A stretch of 64,000 nt of DNA from Allium sativum. Taxonomy: Eukaryota; Streptophyta; Magnoliopsida; Asparagales; Amaryllidaceae. The number at the start of each line of letters is the position of its first letter. Position 1 is the stretch's first letter. A program made the translations under genes and the position numbers. This document shows positions 11,238-22,513 of the stretch, in pieces. The DNA lies in contig CM060922.1 of the NCBI GenBank assembly GCA_030737875.1, positions 754,861,603-754,925,602 on the forward strand, written 5' to 3'. Under the pieces are notes generated by a model. That model had not been told where the DNA came from and did not search any database. It saw only the letters and a program-made list of their open reading frames with translations.

Positions 11238-12110
11238 ATGCCGAAATCAAATTCAAATAGTGCCTCAGCAGGTCCAAGTGGTGTAGCTCCTTATGTACGT
11301 GGGTCGTACGCAGCTTCTGGGTCACAATTGGTTATTGACAAGTGGAATGGCGATAATGATTTTGAAAAATGGAAATGGAAGATGAAAGCGGCTCTTAGGC
11401 GAAATCGCGTACATCGGGTAGTGTTTGATACACATTTATTGCCAACGGACATCTCAGATGTAGAGAGAGAAAAAATGGAAGAGTGGGCATTCCCTGCACT
11501 TCAACTTGCCATACGAGAGAATGTTATCTCCGAAATTAGTGGTGAGACGACAACTAAATGTATTTGGAACAAGTTGGAGGAGTTGTATATGAAGAAGTCA
11601 CTCACAAATCGACTCATCTTGTTGCGGAATTTTTTAACCTATAAGATGAAGGAAGGAATTTCGCTAAAGGCGCACTTGAATGTATTTGATGATTTGCTAA
11701 TAAAGATGAAGATGGTAGATTTGAAGATTGAGGAAGAGCAGAAGACGATGATATTATTATATTCGTTGCCCGACCGTTATATGGGTTTCTCAAATAGTTT
11801 GATCTATAACCGAGATACATTGCCTTTTGATGATGTCAAGACAAGTCTTCTTAGTGAGGAGTTGCGAGATCAGATAAAGAAGCAGTGCGATGGAAGTAGT
11901 GGTGCAGGTAATGGTCACAATTTATTTGTGACGAAGGAGAGATCCGAGAAGAAGGGAAATCTAGGGCGTTCTAAGTCTAGAAAGCCCGGTTGGAGAGGAA
12001 AGTCGAAGGAAATAAATGACAAGTGCTTTATATGTAAGAAACTTGGTCATTGAAAGAATGATTGTCTAGAAAGGGGGAAGAAGGAAGTAGCATCTTCATC
12101 AGTTGCGGTG
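11238..12110 (+). pseudogene. Copia-B gag
   Basis: An ATG at 11238, 27 bases after the primer site, opens a 271-codon frame. Conserved pieces include WNGDNDFEKWKWKMKAAL near residue 36, IWNKLEELYMKKSL near 110 and FDDLLIKMKMVDLKIEEEQ near 150, all typical of copia gag. A basic stretch precedes a CCHC zinc knuckle whose first half (CFICKKLGH) is intact, but the usual Trp after His is a TGA at about 12051. The frame resumes with KNDCLERGKKE, so one read-through would join gag to protease. Confidence 0.92.
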
Positions 12111-12600
12111 GAGAGAGGTGTTAGTGAGGAAGACGTAAATGTTTTATCGGCTGTAGCATCAGATGTTTCAAGCAGTGAATGGGTGCTTGATTCGGGGGAT
12201 TCATATCACATGATGCCTAATAGGAATTGGTTTTCTTCTTATGATGGTCAAGAAGGAAATTCAATTGTTATGGGAAATGGTGCAGTTTGCAAGTCGAAGG
12301 GCATTGGATCCGTGAAATTCGGATGTTTGACGGAGTTATTCGTACTCTCACTAATGTGCGCTATGTTTCGGGACTACGAAAGTCAATTATCTCTTTGGGA
12401 AAAATGGATTCTTTAGGATATAAGATCACTACTGAGAGTGATAGCTTGAGGGTTTCGAATGATGCGCTTATGGTTATGAAGGGTGCTAGGACTCATGGAG
12501 TTTATTTGCTTCAAGGTGTGATTGTGGATGGCGAAACTTGTGTTGGTGTTGATAGTTCTTGTGGCTTAGATGCGACACGATTGTAGCATTTGAGATTGGG
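12111..12600 (+). pseudogene. Copia-B protease and pre-integrase region
   Basis: The frame from 12108 reads EWVLDSGDSYHMMPN near 12177-12220, the aspartic protease active site; copia proteases usually have Asp-Ser-Gly-Ala or -Cys, here Asp-Ser-Gly-Asp. The sequence then shifts into another frame near 12290-12350, where TNVRYVSGLRKSIISLGKMD is the conserved post-protease block. It ends with a TAG at about 12584 just before HLRLGHVSEKSL, the gag-pre-integrase zinc-binding block. Confidence 0.88.
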
Positions 12601-13860
12601 TCATGTATCAGAGAAGAGTTTGGATGTTCCTCGTAAAAGGGAGATGATTAATGGTGAGAGTTTCAACAAGTTGGAGTTTTGTGAGGAGTGTGTCATAGGG
12701 AAGCAAACTAGAGTGTCATTCGGTGCATGAAAACATAATTCATATGAGATTCTTAGGTATGTGCACACAGATGTTGGGACCAGCACTTGTAGCTTCTTTG
12801 GAAGGAGAAAGATATTATATTTCTTTCATTGATGATTTTTCTCGGAAGGTTTGGGTGTATGTAATGAATGCCAAGTTGGAGGCATTTGCAAAGTTCAAAG
12901 AATGGAAGACTCTTGTTGAGAATGAGAGTGGAAAGATTTTGAAGGTTCTTAGATCCGACAATGGCGGTGAGTATGCTTCCGGAGATTTTCTGAAATTCTG
13001 CAAGCATCATGGTATTCGAAGGCATTTTACTATACCTGGGGATCCCCAATCTAATGAAGTAGCGGAGAGAATGAACTGAACTCTACTGAAGAAAGCTCGA
13101 TGCTTAAGATTGACATTGAGTTTGTCTAAGGGATTTTGGGCCGAAGCTTTGTCAACCGCAGTGCATATTATTAATCGAATTCCGTGCTCGGCTATTGATA
13201 ACAAAATTTCAGAGGAAGTGTGGAAGGGAAAGAGCATTGACTTGGGTCATCTTTGTGTATTTGGCAGTCTAATTTATGTGCATGATCCGGGAAGTGATAC
13301 TCTTTCACCTAGAGATTTCAAGGGGATTTTGCTTGGATACATGGACAGATTTAAAGGCTATCGGATTTGAAATCCGGAAATGAAGAAGGCTATAGTTTCT
13401 CGTCATGTTACTTTTGATGAGTTGGCTATGTTCAAGGTGAAGGAAGACTCATCGAATGTTCCGGATTTGGTTCATGGTGAATCAAATAAGAAGGAAGTTA
13501 TTCCCGCTTTCAGGCCTAGAGAGAGTAGAGTTGCTGGAGGTGCTTGCGAGGTGAATGCGGTTGATGTTACATCACATAGTCCACACGGTTCCTCTAGTAG
13601 TGTTGGTGATGTACATGAGCCTAGAGAAGATTCAGTTCATGGTGGAGCTGAAAGAAGACCGGGTGATGTTACTGCTAATCAGGTTGGTCATCGTGCTATA
13701 AAGCCACCCGAAAGATATAGTGATCGGAACTATCTTAGCTTTTGTGATAATTTGGACTATGCTCTCAATGTAGTCCAAGACGAACCGATGGACCTTGATG
13801 ACGTCATGGGTTCGAGTGATAGCTCAAAGTGGATTTGTGTCATGGAGGAAGAGAAGTAAT
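12586..13860 (+). pseudogene. Copia-B integrase
   Basis: The HLRLGH and CEECVIGKQTR zinc-binding pieces (12588-12720) are followed by the catalytic core. The first Asp lies in VHTDV near 12765, then a frameshift, then SFIDDFSRKVWVYVM, the second Asp in RSDNGGEY near 12953, and the Glu in EVAERMN near 13056, followed by TGA. A later stop breaks GYRI/NPEMKK at about 13367. The C-terminal part (13380-13859) is acidic and ends near PPERYSDRNYLS, the usual linker to RT. Integrase would insert element cDNA; this copy is broken at several points. Confidence 0.9.
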
Positions 13861-14540
13861 CATTGATGAAGAACCAGACTTCGGAGTTTGTTCCACTTCC
13901 TAAAGAAAACTGTGCTATTGGGTGCAAATGGATATACAAGGTGAAGGAGATGGAAGATGCAAAGCTAGGCTAGTGGCTAAGAGGTTTACACAGAGGAAGA
14001 GAAAGGAGTGTGATGAGGTCTTTGCATCGGTTGTTAGGCATACTTCTATCCGGATATCACTTGCCAAAGTTGTTGTTCACGACTTGAGGTTGGAGCAACT
14101 TGATGTGAAAACCGCCTTCTTTCATGATGACTTGGATGAAGACATTTACATGGAGCAATCGGAAGGGTTTGTTGTAGATGGTAAGTCAAAATTGGTTTGC
14201 AAGTTGAAGAAATAACTATATGGTTTGAAGCGATCACTTAGGCAATGGTACAAGAGATTTGACCATTTCATGCTTGAAAGTTGCTTCCATTGAAGCATCA
14301 AAGATGCTTATGTTTATTTCAAGAAGTTGGGAAATGATTGTTGGGTGTATTTACTCTTGTATATGGACGATATGCTCATTGCTTCTAAGGACAATGCGGA
14401 AATCAACAAGTTGAAATTGAAATTAAAGGCGGAATTCAAAATGAAATACCTTGGAGAAGCAAAGAAGATTTTGGACATGGAAATTGAAAGAGATCGAAAG
14501 CATTTTGAGTTGAAATTGACTCAAAAGTAATATATAAAGA
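13861..14540 (+). pseudogene. Copia-B reverse transcriptase
   Basis: Recognisable blocks are WIYKVKE (13930), KARLVAKRFTQ (13954), DVKTAFFHDDLDEDIYMEQ (14101), the YGLKRSLRQW block (14219) and LLLYMDDMLIAS (14349), the polymerase active site with its Asp pair. Stops or frameshifts occur near 13857, 13935, 14213, 14292 and 14528. RT would copy element RNA into DNA in cytoplasmic particles. Confidence 0.92.
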
Positions 14541-15333
14541 AAGTGCTTTGCCGGTTTAGCATGGAGAATGCAAAGGCGTCAAATACACCTTTACCTTTGC
14601 ATGCAAAGCTTTCGAGTAAGGGATCACCTATCAAGGAGAAAGACAAGACTTATATGGCAAATGTGTCATATGTTAGTGCAGTTAGTAGTTTGATGCATGT
14701 CATGGTGTGTACAAGGCCTTATATTGCAAATGTCGTCAGGGTGGTTAGTCGGAATATGACTAATCTGAGGAAATTGCATTGGGAAGAAGTGAAGCTTATT
14801 TTGAGATACTTGAAAGGTACAACATCTCATGGTCTTGTTTTAGGGGTAGTAAGAAGAAGAATTGCATGTTGGTTGGTTACTGTGATTACAACTACGCTGG
14901 TGATAGGGATCAGAGAAAATCAACTTCTGGATATGTCTTCGCTCTTAGTGATACAAGCATAAGTTGGAGATCGAGATTGCAAACCGTAGTTGCTTTATCC
15001 ACTACAGAGGCAGAGTTGATAATTGTGGTGGAGTCAGCAAAGGAAGCGCTCTATTTGAAGTGATTGTTGTGTGACTTGGGTTTTGAACATCACAATGTTG
15101 ATGTTCAATGTGATAGCCAAAGTGTTATTCATTTGGCAGAGAATTTGGCGTTTAGCTCATGGACCAATCATATCGAAGTGAGAGGGTCATTTCTAGTAGC
15201 CATGGACGAAGACAAGCAAATACTCCTTCGGAAAGTGCACACAAAGCATAACGCGGCAGACATGTTCACTATGACATTGCCAGTTGGGAAGTTCAAGCAT
15301 TGCTCGAACTTAATTTGCTTGGAGAAGTGCTAG
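14541..15333 (+). pseudogene. Copia-B RNase H region
   Basis: The connection block has SAVSSLMHVMVCTRPYIANV near 14680. After a frameshift near 14830 the RNase H domain reads [20 protein letters not shown], then [20 protein letters not shown], then after a stop at 15061 CDSQSVIHLAEN and the C-terminal HTKHNAADMFT. The order and motifs match copia polyproteins. Confidence 0.92.
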
Positions 15334-15635
15334 GTGCCACGGGGTGACATGGTTGAGGGAGAAGCTTGGTTATGATGTAGAAGAGTATTAGAGAGAGGTT
15401 GAAGTTTTATCTTCTTGTATGTTTGTCGTTTGGTGAGACAAGTTTTGGAGTTGGGTGTTTTCAACATTTCATTGACGGGTAGGGGCTTTGCCTAAACTCG
15501 TTGGTGGAGTGCAATGGGCGGTGGACCGGTGGCTATGCCAGAGTTCATTGGGAAAACATTCAAGCTTGCTTGGTTGAAGATAGAGGATGGTTTGGTACCA
15601 TCGGTGTTGGAGATGGATATAGTATCGTGGTGGAG

Positions 15636-16417
15636 TGTTAAATTTTGTGATACTATATGTTAGAATTGGAGTGGATGAAAGTAGCTTTGTGTCGGAGAAG
15701 ATGGTTCGCAAATCGGTGTTCGTAAGTAAAAGTTACAGGAGAAGAAGTGCATGTTTTTAGTAGGTTTCAGCGACAGACGTCTGTCATGGGAATGACAGAT
15801 GTCTGAGGGCATAGGGTGGAGTTTCCCGAGAGTTGCTACAGACGTCTATGCTGAAGCAGGAGACACACAGACGTCCGAGGCGGTATTTCGGCTATTTCGA
15901 GCTGAAGATCTTACATACTGATTTGTGAAGGATCCAAAGGTAATTTGGGCAATAGCCATATATTATTCTTTCCCTATATAAGCTATTTTCAGGATTATGT
16001 TATAGGTACCAGAAAAAGAGACTAATCAAGAGATTAGATCTGAATTTATTCTAATTAAGGTTTTGATAACCCTAATCTTCTTCAATTCTTATCTTCACAA
16101 AAATCATATTTTTCTGGTGAATTTGATCATTGTAATCAATCTCTTGTACCCTTCAATTGATTTTAATAAAGGTTCTCTTTTAAAATGGACGTACACTAAC
16201 AAGACGTTTGTAGAACCACTATAAATCCATGTGTGATTTAGTTTATCGTTATTGCTCTATTATTTATCTTGTTTGGTGATTGTGATTGGCTTGCGGATTG
16301 GGTTGAGATTGTTTTGAAATATTGATTGGTTGTTTTTGCATTTTTACCACGATCTCGTTTTTCGTTGAGATTGGAGGTTTTGATTTGAGCGCTCTTGAGT
16401 CAAAAATTTCCACAACA
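15636..16417 (+). repeat. 3' LTR of copia-B (782 bp)
   Basis: Starts TGTTAAATTTTGTG and ends CCACAACA. It aligns with the 5' LTR throughout but lacks about 38 bases in the AGACGTCT repeat area, where four of these palindromes remain. A purine-rich stretch GTGGTGGAG precedes it as polypurine tract. Confidence 0.93.
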
Positions 16418-16530
16418 GAAGTCACCACCCTGGCACATGAATTTGGGAATGACACAGTGAAAGGAGGAGGAGCCTCTGTAGTGGAGAAGCTTGCCATAAC
16501 GGCCCTTGCCCTTCTCGCCAGTGCACATTT
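16418..16530 (-). pseudogene. Cyclophilin pseudogene, N-terminal part
   Basis: On the complement the sequence reads [20 protein letters not shown], then [15 protein letters not shown], the region directly before TVENGMG on the far side of copia-B. Upstream of CTGEKG similarity is lost (an in-frame TAA replaces the usual NFRAL segment), so about the first 60 residues are missing or eroded. The first five bases are the second copy of the GAAGT duplication. Confidence 0.85.
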
Positions 16531-16533
16531 GGG

Positions 16534-17284
16534 ATTATGTATTTCATGGCTTCATTCATACAGTTATTGAGTCTCGTGCTAGCGTACAACCGCAGGTTTG
16601 TTCATGAAATTTAAGTGTGAACCTGAATATTTCAGAAACTACATACATATACCGACGTTTGAAATTATTATATGTTTCAAGGATCTAGACAAATGACACA
16701 TACAGAAAACTTATTTTTGCAGTCCCTTGCATTTTACTCTTTTGAGCCCGTAGATGTATGAAATATTTCATATATCAAAGTTGATATGTTTAAAATTGCA
16801 CAAGTAAGCTTTTACGTTTAAATGGTAAAACTCTTTGTCCATTTTCAGAAAATTTGAAAGCAGGAGGAAAATTCCTATAGACATAAATTGTCATCCTCAA
16901 CTAATCCCCTTTTTTTCTCCACTCTTTCACGCATTCCTCTCTCAACCCCAATTATTTCATCTTTATGGGTTTGGATCACATTTTGACATTTTCCTCTAAA
17001 TTTCCACAAACTTTTCTCCTTTTGTTCTTTTCAATAATGGATGAAGTGCAGTTAGATGAAGAACTCACAGAACAAGATTGATTAACAATTGGTCATCTTT
17101 TGTAATTTACTCTTAATCTATGGTACGTACATTCAATGGTTATTATAGTTCGTCACTACAAAATATTTGGTACATACGTACCTTAGTTGTCTGATTTTTA
17201 ATGAAATCTTCCCGTAGATGATGCGAATCAACTAAGAAAAGATATGTTATAAATAAAACCTTCTGCATACCTACATTTTCAGCC
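16534..17284 (+). promoter_or_regulatory. 5' region of the kinase gene: probable leader, uORF and leader intron
   Basis: Pyrimidine-rich DNA around 16910-16960 resembles a plant 5' leader. A 14-codon upstream ORF (MDEVQLDEELTEQD) starts at 17038. A good donor, TATG|GTACGT near 17119, and an acceptor, CATTTTCAG ending at 17282, would bound a leader intron of about 160 bases ending two bases before the ATG. A TTATAAATA at 17248-17256 could be a TATA box, but it is only about 30 bases before the ATG and would fall inside that intron. Transcript evidence is lacking, so the promoter position is open. Confidence 0.4.
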
Positions 17285-19470
17285 ATGAATTCTACAACAT
17301 CAGAAGGATCGTCATTTCGGCATCAAGGAAACAAGGATGGCTCTTCCGAAAACATGGTGGCTAGCACACGTTCTAGTCAAAGCTCGAATTCTGATCATCA
17401 AGAAATTAATAAAGTATCATCAACAAAATCATCTTTTGAAAATGCAAAAGGGAACAGTGCCAACAACAATAGCATGACAAATAATCGCCGGAGTCAGGAA
17501 ACAAAAACTGCCTCAATGGAGCATTCTACAAGGTCAAGCGACGCCGAAGAAAGAAACTCGCACTCGCCGTCAAGAACTCAAGGTATTGTTGCCAACATTA
17601 ACTCATCATACAGAAAATACATCAAATCATAGATTGAGTTTCTAATGCACGTAATATGTCAGAGGTTACATCGGAGAAGACTTCATCAGAAAATGAAAAA
17701 TCAGAGGCTAAAGAAAACCATAACACGCACCTGATCCCTAAACATCCTCCTCAATGTTCAGAAGCAGCAACAAAGAAAAACACTGTTAACATCAATGGAA
17801 AGAATCAGCCACCAGCAATACCTGGCACAAAGCTGAGCGATGCAAAAACAAGCAATTCCAAAAACTCTACAGGCCATGGAAGCAGCAATAGCAGAAGCGA
17901 CAGTGTAGATAGCAATTCGACAGGGACTATAAAGAGGCACACGGGAGGCGACTGTAGATGGGAGGCTGTACAGTTGGCAAATGCCAGAGATGCCCCTCTA
18001 GGGCTGAGTCATTTCAGGCTGCTGAAGAGGTTAGGGTATGGGGATATTGGAAGTGTGTATTTGGTGGAGCTTAGGGGCACTGAGGCGTACTTTGCGATGA
18101 AGGTGATGGATAGAGCATCCCTTGTCAGTAGGAATAAGGTTCTTCGGGCGCAGACCGAGAGAGAAATTCTGGGCTTGTTGGATCATCCCTTTTTGCCCAC
18201 TTTGTATTGCTACTTTGAGACGGAGAAGTTCTACTGCCTTGTGATGGAGTATTGTAGTGGAGGGAATTTGCATTCGCTTAGGCAGAAGCAGCCTAGCAAG
18301 TATTTCACTGAACAAGCTGCCAGGTAAATCATACCATGACAAAATTTCCATATCTTTTTTTTCAACCGAAACTGGATAAATTATCATTTTCCATAACTTA
18401 TATATACCAACACTTCAGCTGAATTTTAACCATACAGCCGATACATGTTATTTATGATAAATAAATTGTTAAAGTCATCCATAATTTTTACCAGTGGTAC
18501 ATATTCAAATTCCTTTCTCTGGGAATAAATTTTTACAGTTACTTTTGAAAAAAAGAAATTGAAACATAAGAAAATGATGTATAAATCAAACCTTGACTGT
18601 TGAATATTGACCAGATTCTATGCTTCGGAGGTTCTCCTGGCACTGGAATACCTTCACATGTTAGGCGTAATATACCGCGACCTGAAACCCGAAAACGTCC
18701 TTGTGAGAGAAGAAGGCCACATAATGCTGTCTGATTTCGACCTCTCGCTGCGTTGCTCAGTCTGCCCAACCTTAGTAAACTCCCAATCAACCAGCTCGCT
18801 CATCCTGGAAGGCGATCAAGCCGCCCAAAGCTGCATCCAACCATCCTCATTCTTTCCCCGCATCCTCCCCAAACGAAGCCGAAAGTCCAAATCTGACTTT
18901 GGAGTAGGAAGCAGCTCTCTCCCAGAACTCTTAGCAGAGCCCACAACAGTCAGATCAATGTCCTTCGTAGGGACCCATGAATACTTAGCTCCTGAAATAA
19001 TAAAAGGAGAAGGTCATGGCAGTGCAGTAGACTGGTGGACTTTTGGAATTTTTCTGTATGAGCTTCTGCATGGGACGACCCCTTTCAAAGGATCGGGTAA
19101 TAAAGCTACCCTGCATAATGTTGTAGGGCAGCCCTTGAGGTTTCCGGAAATGCCAAATGTCAGTAATAATGCAAGAGATTTGATTAAGGGTCTATTGGTG
19201 AAGGATCCTCAGAAAAGGATTGCTTATAGAAGAGGCGCGACGGAGATTAAGCAACATCCTTTCTTTGAAGGGGTGAACTGGGCTTTGGTAAGAAGTGCTT
19301 CACCTCCACATGTTCCAGAACCTGTTGATTTTTCGCAGTTTGCTGTGAAGGAGAAGAAGCAAGATAATGATGTTACTGGGGGTAATAAAGCTGCTTCTAC
19401 AGACTCTGTTGCTGGAGGTAGTAAAGGTGTTTCTACTGACTCTTCACATCTTGATTTTGAGTATTTTTAG
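17285..19470 (+). CDS. AGC-VIII serine/threonine kinase, D6PK-like (three exons)
   Basis: Predicted exons are 17285-17582, 17663-18323 and 18615-19470, with GT...AG introns of 80 and 291 bases, giving 604 residues. Residues 1-222 are Ser/Asn/Lys-rich and look disordered. The kinase domain has the Gly loop [11 protein letters not shown] (223-), Lys246 in [17 protein letters not shown] with catalytic Asp342, and DFD at 360-362 in place of DFG, the mark of plant AGC-VIII kinases. About 75 residues of insertion separate it from the activation segment [12 protein letters not shown] (437-447). The protein ends DFEYF, a C-terminal hydrophobic motif. The second intron falls just before [16 protein letters not shown], a conserved position. 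D6PK-type kinases act at the plasma membrane, phosphorylating PIN auxin exporters; that role is inferred from family. No break is visible. The exact subfamily member is not certain. A leftward-acting mobile element cluster flanks it but none enters it. Confidence 0.93.
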
Positions 19471-20730
19471 TTTTAATCAGTGGACTGGTGATTGTTTTGT
19501 TAGTAGATATGTTGACTGAAAATATATGATACACCATTTTGTTCAGAAACGAATACTTTGTATAAGGTTTATTTGTTGTGTTAGTAAATAAGTGGTGTGT
19601 ATACTGATACTGTATACTGAAAAGAGGAGGAGCTTCTTTACCTGACACTTGTACATAACTTATTACATCAAAATTACATGGGTACAATTTAGATAATGTT
19701 TGTATATTAATTAAAATTTTCAAATGGACTGAATTATTGCATGATATCTTTTCTTCCTAATTCTTCTCTTGCATTATTACTTTTGTTAATTTTATGATCT
19801 CATTTAGATACACAGTGGAATAACACAAACATAATATTATTAACGGCATCTCATCTAACAATCAAGAAATGTCAACAGTGTCCATATAGTGCTCATAGCC
19901 TACAAATCAATCATAATCATCATTTATAGATCAACCACAGGTCCACAGTTCAGGTTTTCTACAGATTAATTTGAATGCATGCAATATACTATAACCAGAA
20001 TACTAATTAGATACCATGCGCCCTGTGCGCAAGGCAAAATAATTAGTACATAAAAGCACATCAATTACCGCCGTCATAGTATCGGTTTAGCGTGTATATA
20101 GCATGTCAAGAAGTTCGATATATAAGCGAAATATGGTGATTTAATACATATATATTAAACAAAGTGAATGACGATTGTTGTCTGCTTTTTTAGTAGTGAC
20201 ACCAACATATGTAGCATAAAAATTGTACATGACGTAGTTGAAAATGTTATCAATATTTCCGCATGATTCACAGTGCTAATCAAATTATCAGAGTCACTGT
20301 TGATCAACTTATTTGATTTAACTTCGTACTTTGTCATTGCTAACGGAAAAGCTAATTTAATTGAAAACTGTTTATGAATAAGATTTAAAGCTATGTTAAC
20401 TTTTCTATTAAATCGCTAGTATTTTCGCAGATGCATGTGTGTATAAAAAAGTATCTTAGGACAAAATCTACATTTAATCTAAATATTCAAAATTTTGCAT
20501 TTCATGTCAGTTGATTTCCAGTTTGATCAAAAAGTTTGTAAAAAATTTACATACAAAAATGATTTCAAATTGGATCGTGGAATTAAAACCTTTAACCACA
20601 AATACATACTCTATTTCTTTCAGAAATAGCTTGTCTAAATATATAAAACAAGTATGCTGTTATAACAGCTCAGCTTGTTAGCCCTGATTTTCAACTTCTT
20701 CTTGTTCTTCTTTTTTCTTTTAATTGGTGT
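19471..20730. other. Kinase 3' flank and AT-rich spacer
   Basis: A candidate poly(A)-type signal, TAGTAAATAAG, lies about 110 bases after the kinase stop. The rest is AT-rich with no recognisable gene or element. Confidence 0.5.
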
Positions 20731-20783
20731 GTGTGTGTTTTTTTTTTTTTGGGGGGGGGGGGGGTGGGGGTGGGGGGGGGGGT
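20731..20783. repeat. GT run, poly-T then poly-G tract
   Basis: GTGTGTGTG passes into about 14 T and then about 35 mostly G bases. Such a homopolymer is prone to sequencing and assembly error, and the open frame that reads through it on the other strand (Pro/His/Lys-rich) is not a gene. Confidence 0.9.
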
Positions 20784-22111
20784 TGATGGGGAGGGAGCCT
20801 TCAAGCAAAATGGTAGAAATCAAATGGGTGTCCATTTTTCTCTTGGTCCTTTAGAAATCGAGCTGTAAACCGCAGTTGAAGCAGCAATTTGGATAAACTA
20901 AAATTGATTGTACTGAGTGTTGAGTCGACATTCCCTGCGTACCGTACGCGCTTCACCGTGTCTATCCGAGGTCAACGGTGAAGTCTCTTATGCCGGCGTC
21001 CCGATTGAACATCCCCATCGCTCCCATCGAGCATATAATTTGATATTGGCAAACACTTATTGTAACAAAAGAAATCCCCAATGTTACATGCCACCAATAC
21101 CATATATATACCACGATCTTTCTTAATATCTTGCGATGTGGGACAATTTGTCCTTTTAATCCACGCACCCGCTCCATTCCAATGCGAGCCACACCTAACA
21201 CTGAGAAGGAGAAACATAGTTGAAGACGAATTTATTTAAGACTTGATGAAATGATCTTTCATATTCAAATATTATAACTGAGAATTTTTTTCACAACACA
21301 GACTGTAATTATACAAAACCATTAGTGCCGTCGGACCAATATTTTTACCGAGTAAACCTAAAGAAAACGATGATCAAACTGCCTTTGCTTTACAATATTT
21401 TTATTTTTTATTTTTCAGCATACCTCATAAAAGCCTTACAAAATGTTTTTAGGACACCTCTTAGAGGCCCTATGAGATTATTTATTGCACCTCGTAGGGG
21501 CTCTACGAGGTGCACTAAAGAATCTCGTGCATCCCTGCGAGGGAGGTTAAATCATTTTTTTTAGTAATATACGGTTGAACTCAGCAAAATGGTGGGTTAA
21601 ATTACCAAAAGAAATAACACCAAAAATAATGAATAATTAAAATAAATTAAATACCTGAAAAATTGCTAGCACAAAGAGTTGAACCCGCGACCTTGATATC
21701 ATTCAAGACTTTCCAACTGAAAATAGATATTAAATTTTACCATCAACATGATTCGAATTTCTAACATTATGTGCATAAAATTAGGGCATTTTGGAACTTA
21801 GTCGCAAGACTGAAAATTTGCGATCCTATTCCAACTACTAATAGAAATTTAACATCACCTGCAGCACAAAAGATTTTAAGTCCATCTTGATCTCCAATTT
21901 ATGGTGGAATGTTGCCGAATCAGAGTCGCCGTTGTTTGCTGCTTTGACAATATCCAAGTTGTTTATTGCCAAAATTGTTTCTTCAATGAACTTTTCATTA
22001 AAACAACCAGAGCTGCAATTTTTTCGTGAAAATGTATTGTTTGCTTGTTTTCAAATTTCTGAAGAAATATAATTCCTTCCACGCAGAACCTTCTCTTATG
22101 TATGAACTGTA
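20784..22111. other. Spacer with one strong hairpin, no genes
   Basis: A GC-richer patch at 20930-21030 and a GATGTGGGAC motif near 21135 are visible, but no protein family is recognised. An 11-base-arm perfect hairpin, GCACCTCGTAG facing CTACGAGGTGC, lies at 21487-21513 among weaker related palindromes (about 21450-21545). Confidence 0.55.
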
Positions 22112-22119
22112 ACTGGTTT

Positions 22120-22505
22120 CAGGTCCGGCTTGAAGTGTTGGGTTGCCCTAGGCATACAAGGGGCAACCAAGCAGGGAAAAATAAAAAATTTGCCCTGTAC
22201 AAGCAAGTAGCGAGCTGGAAGAAGATCAGTGAAAAATTTGCATTGTATTGTCTTGCACCTTGTGTAGGCAGGAAGGTGTGAAAAACTGACATGTTGGTAC
22301 CAGGAATCAAACTAGATACCTAGGCCTGGTAAAGCCGAAGTATAACCAACCCGACCACCTATACAATTAAGATTGGTTGCTGATGATAAATTTAAAATAT
22401 AAACTTAGTTGACCACCACCACCTCGACCACCACCGTGCCGTTGCCCCTTAGGGTGGGTTGCCCTCTTCGACTGCCTAGCCTGTCTACCCTCAAAACCGG
22501 CCCTG
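22120..22505. mobile_element. hAT-type MITE (386 bp)
   Basis: Begins CAGGTCCGG and ends CCGGCCCTG, inverted termini with one mismatch, and is flanked by a perfect 8-bp duplication ACTGGTTT (22112-22119 and 22506-22513). The 8-bp duplication and CAGGG-type ends are those of the hAT superfamily. It has no transposase. GGTTGCCC motifs near both ends are also inverted, extending the terminal similarity. Confidence 0.92.
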
Positions 22506-22513
22506 ACTGGTTT

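Larger units (their letters stand above)
10378..16417 (+). mobile_element. Copia-B, full-length Ty1-copia LTR retrotransposon
   Basis: A complete element of 6,040 bases: LTR (10378-11197), primer site, gag, protease, integrase, reverse transcriptase, RNase H, LTR (15636-16417), flanked by the perfect duplication GAAGT. Domain order PR-INT-RT-RH is that of the copia superfamily. Every coding domain has at least one stop or frameshift, so it cannot move by itself. The LTRs differ at many bases and the 3' copy lacks about 38 bases, so insertion is not recent. It lies within the cyclophilin pseudogene in the opposite orientation. Confidence 0.95.

Noticed and set aside
11614..11820. Minus-strand Ser/Leu-rich frame within copia-B
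   Set aside because: Shadow of the gag frame on the other strand.
17248..17256. TATA box for the kinase at TTATAAATA
   Set aside because: It would leave a leader of nearly zero length and lies in a likely leader intron; not used as the promoter call.
18031..18387. Minus-strand 118-codon frame over the kinase exon
   Set aside because: Antisense shadow of the kinase domain; no family similarity.
20930..21210. GC-richer patch with overlapping frames on both strands, possible gene or TRIM element
   Set aside because: No protein similarity, no 5S-like boxes of a Cassandra TRIM, and no LTR or inverted ends found.
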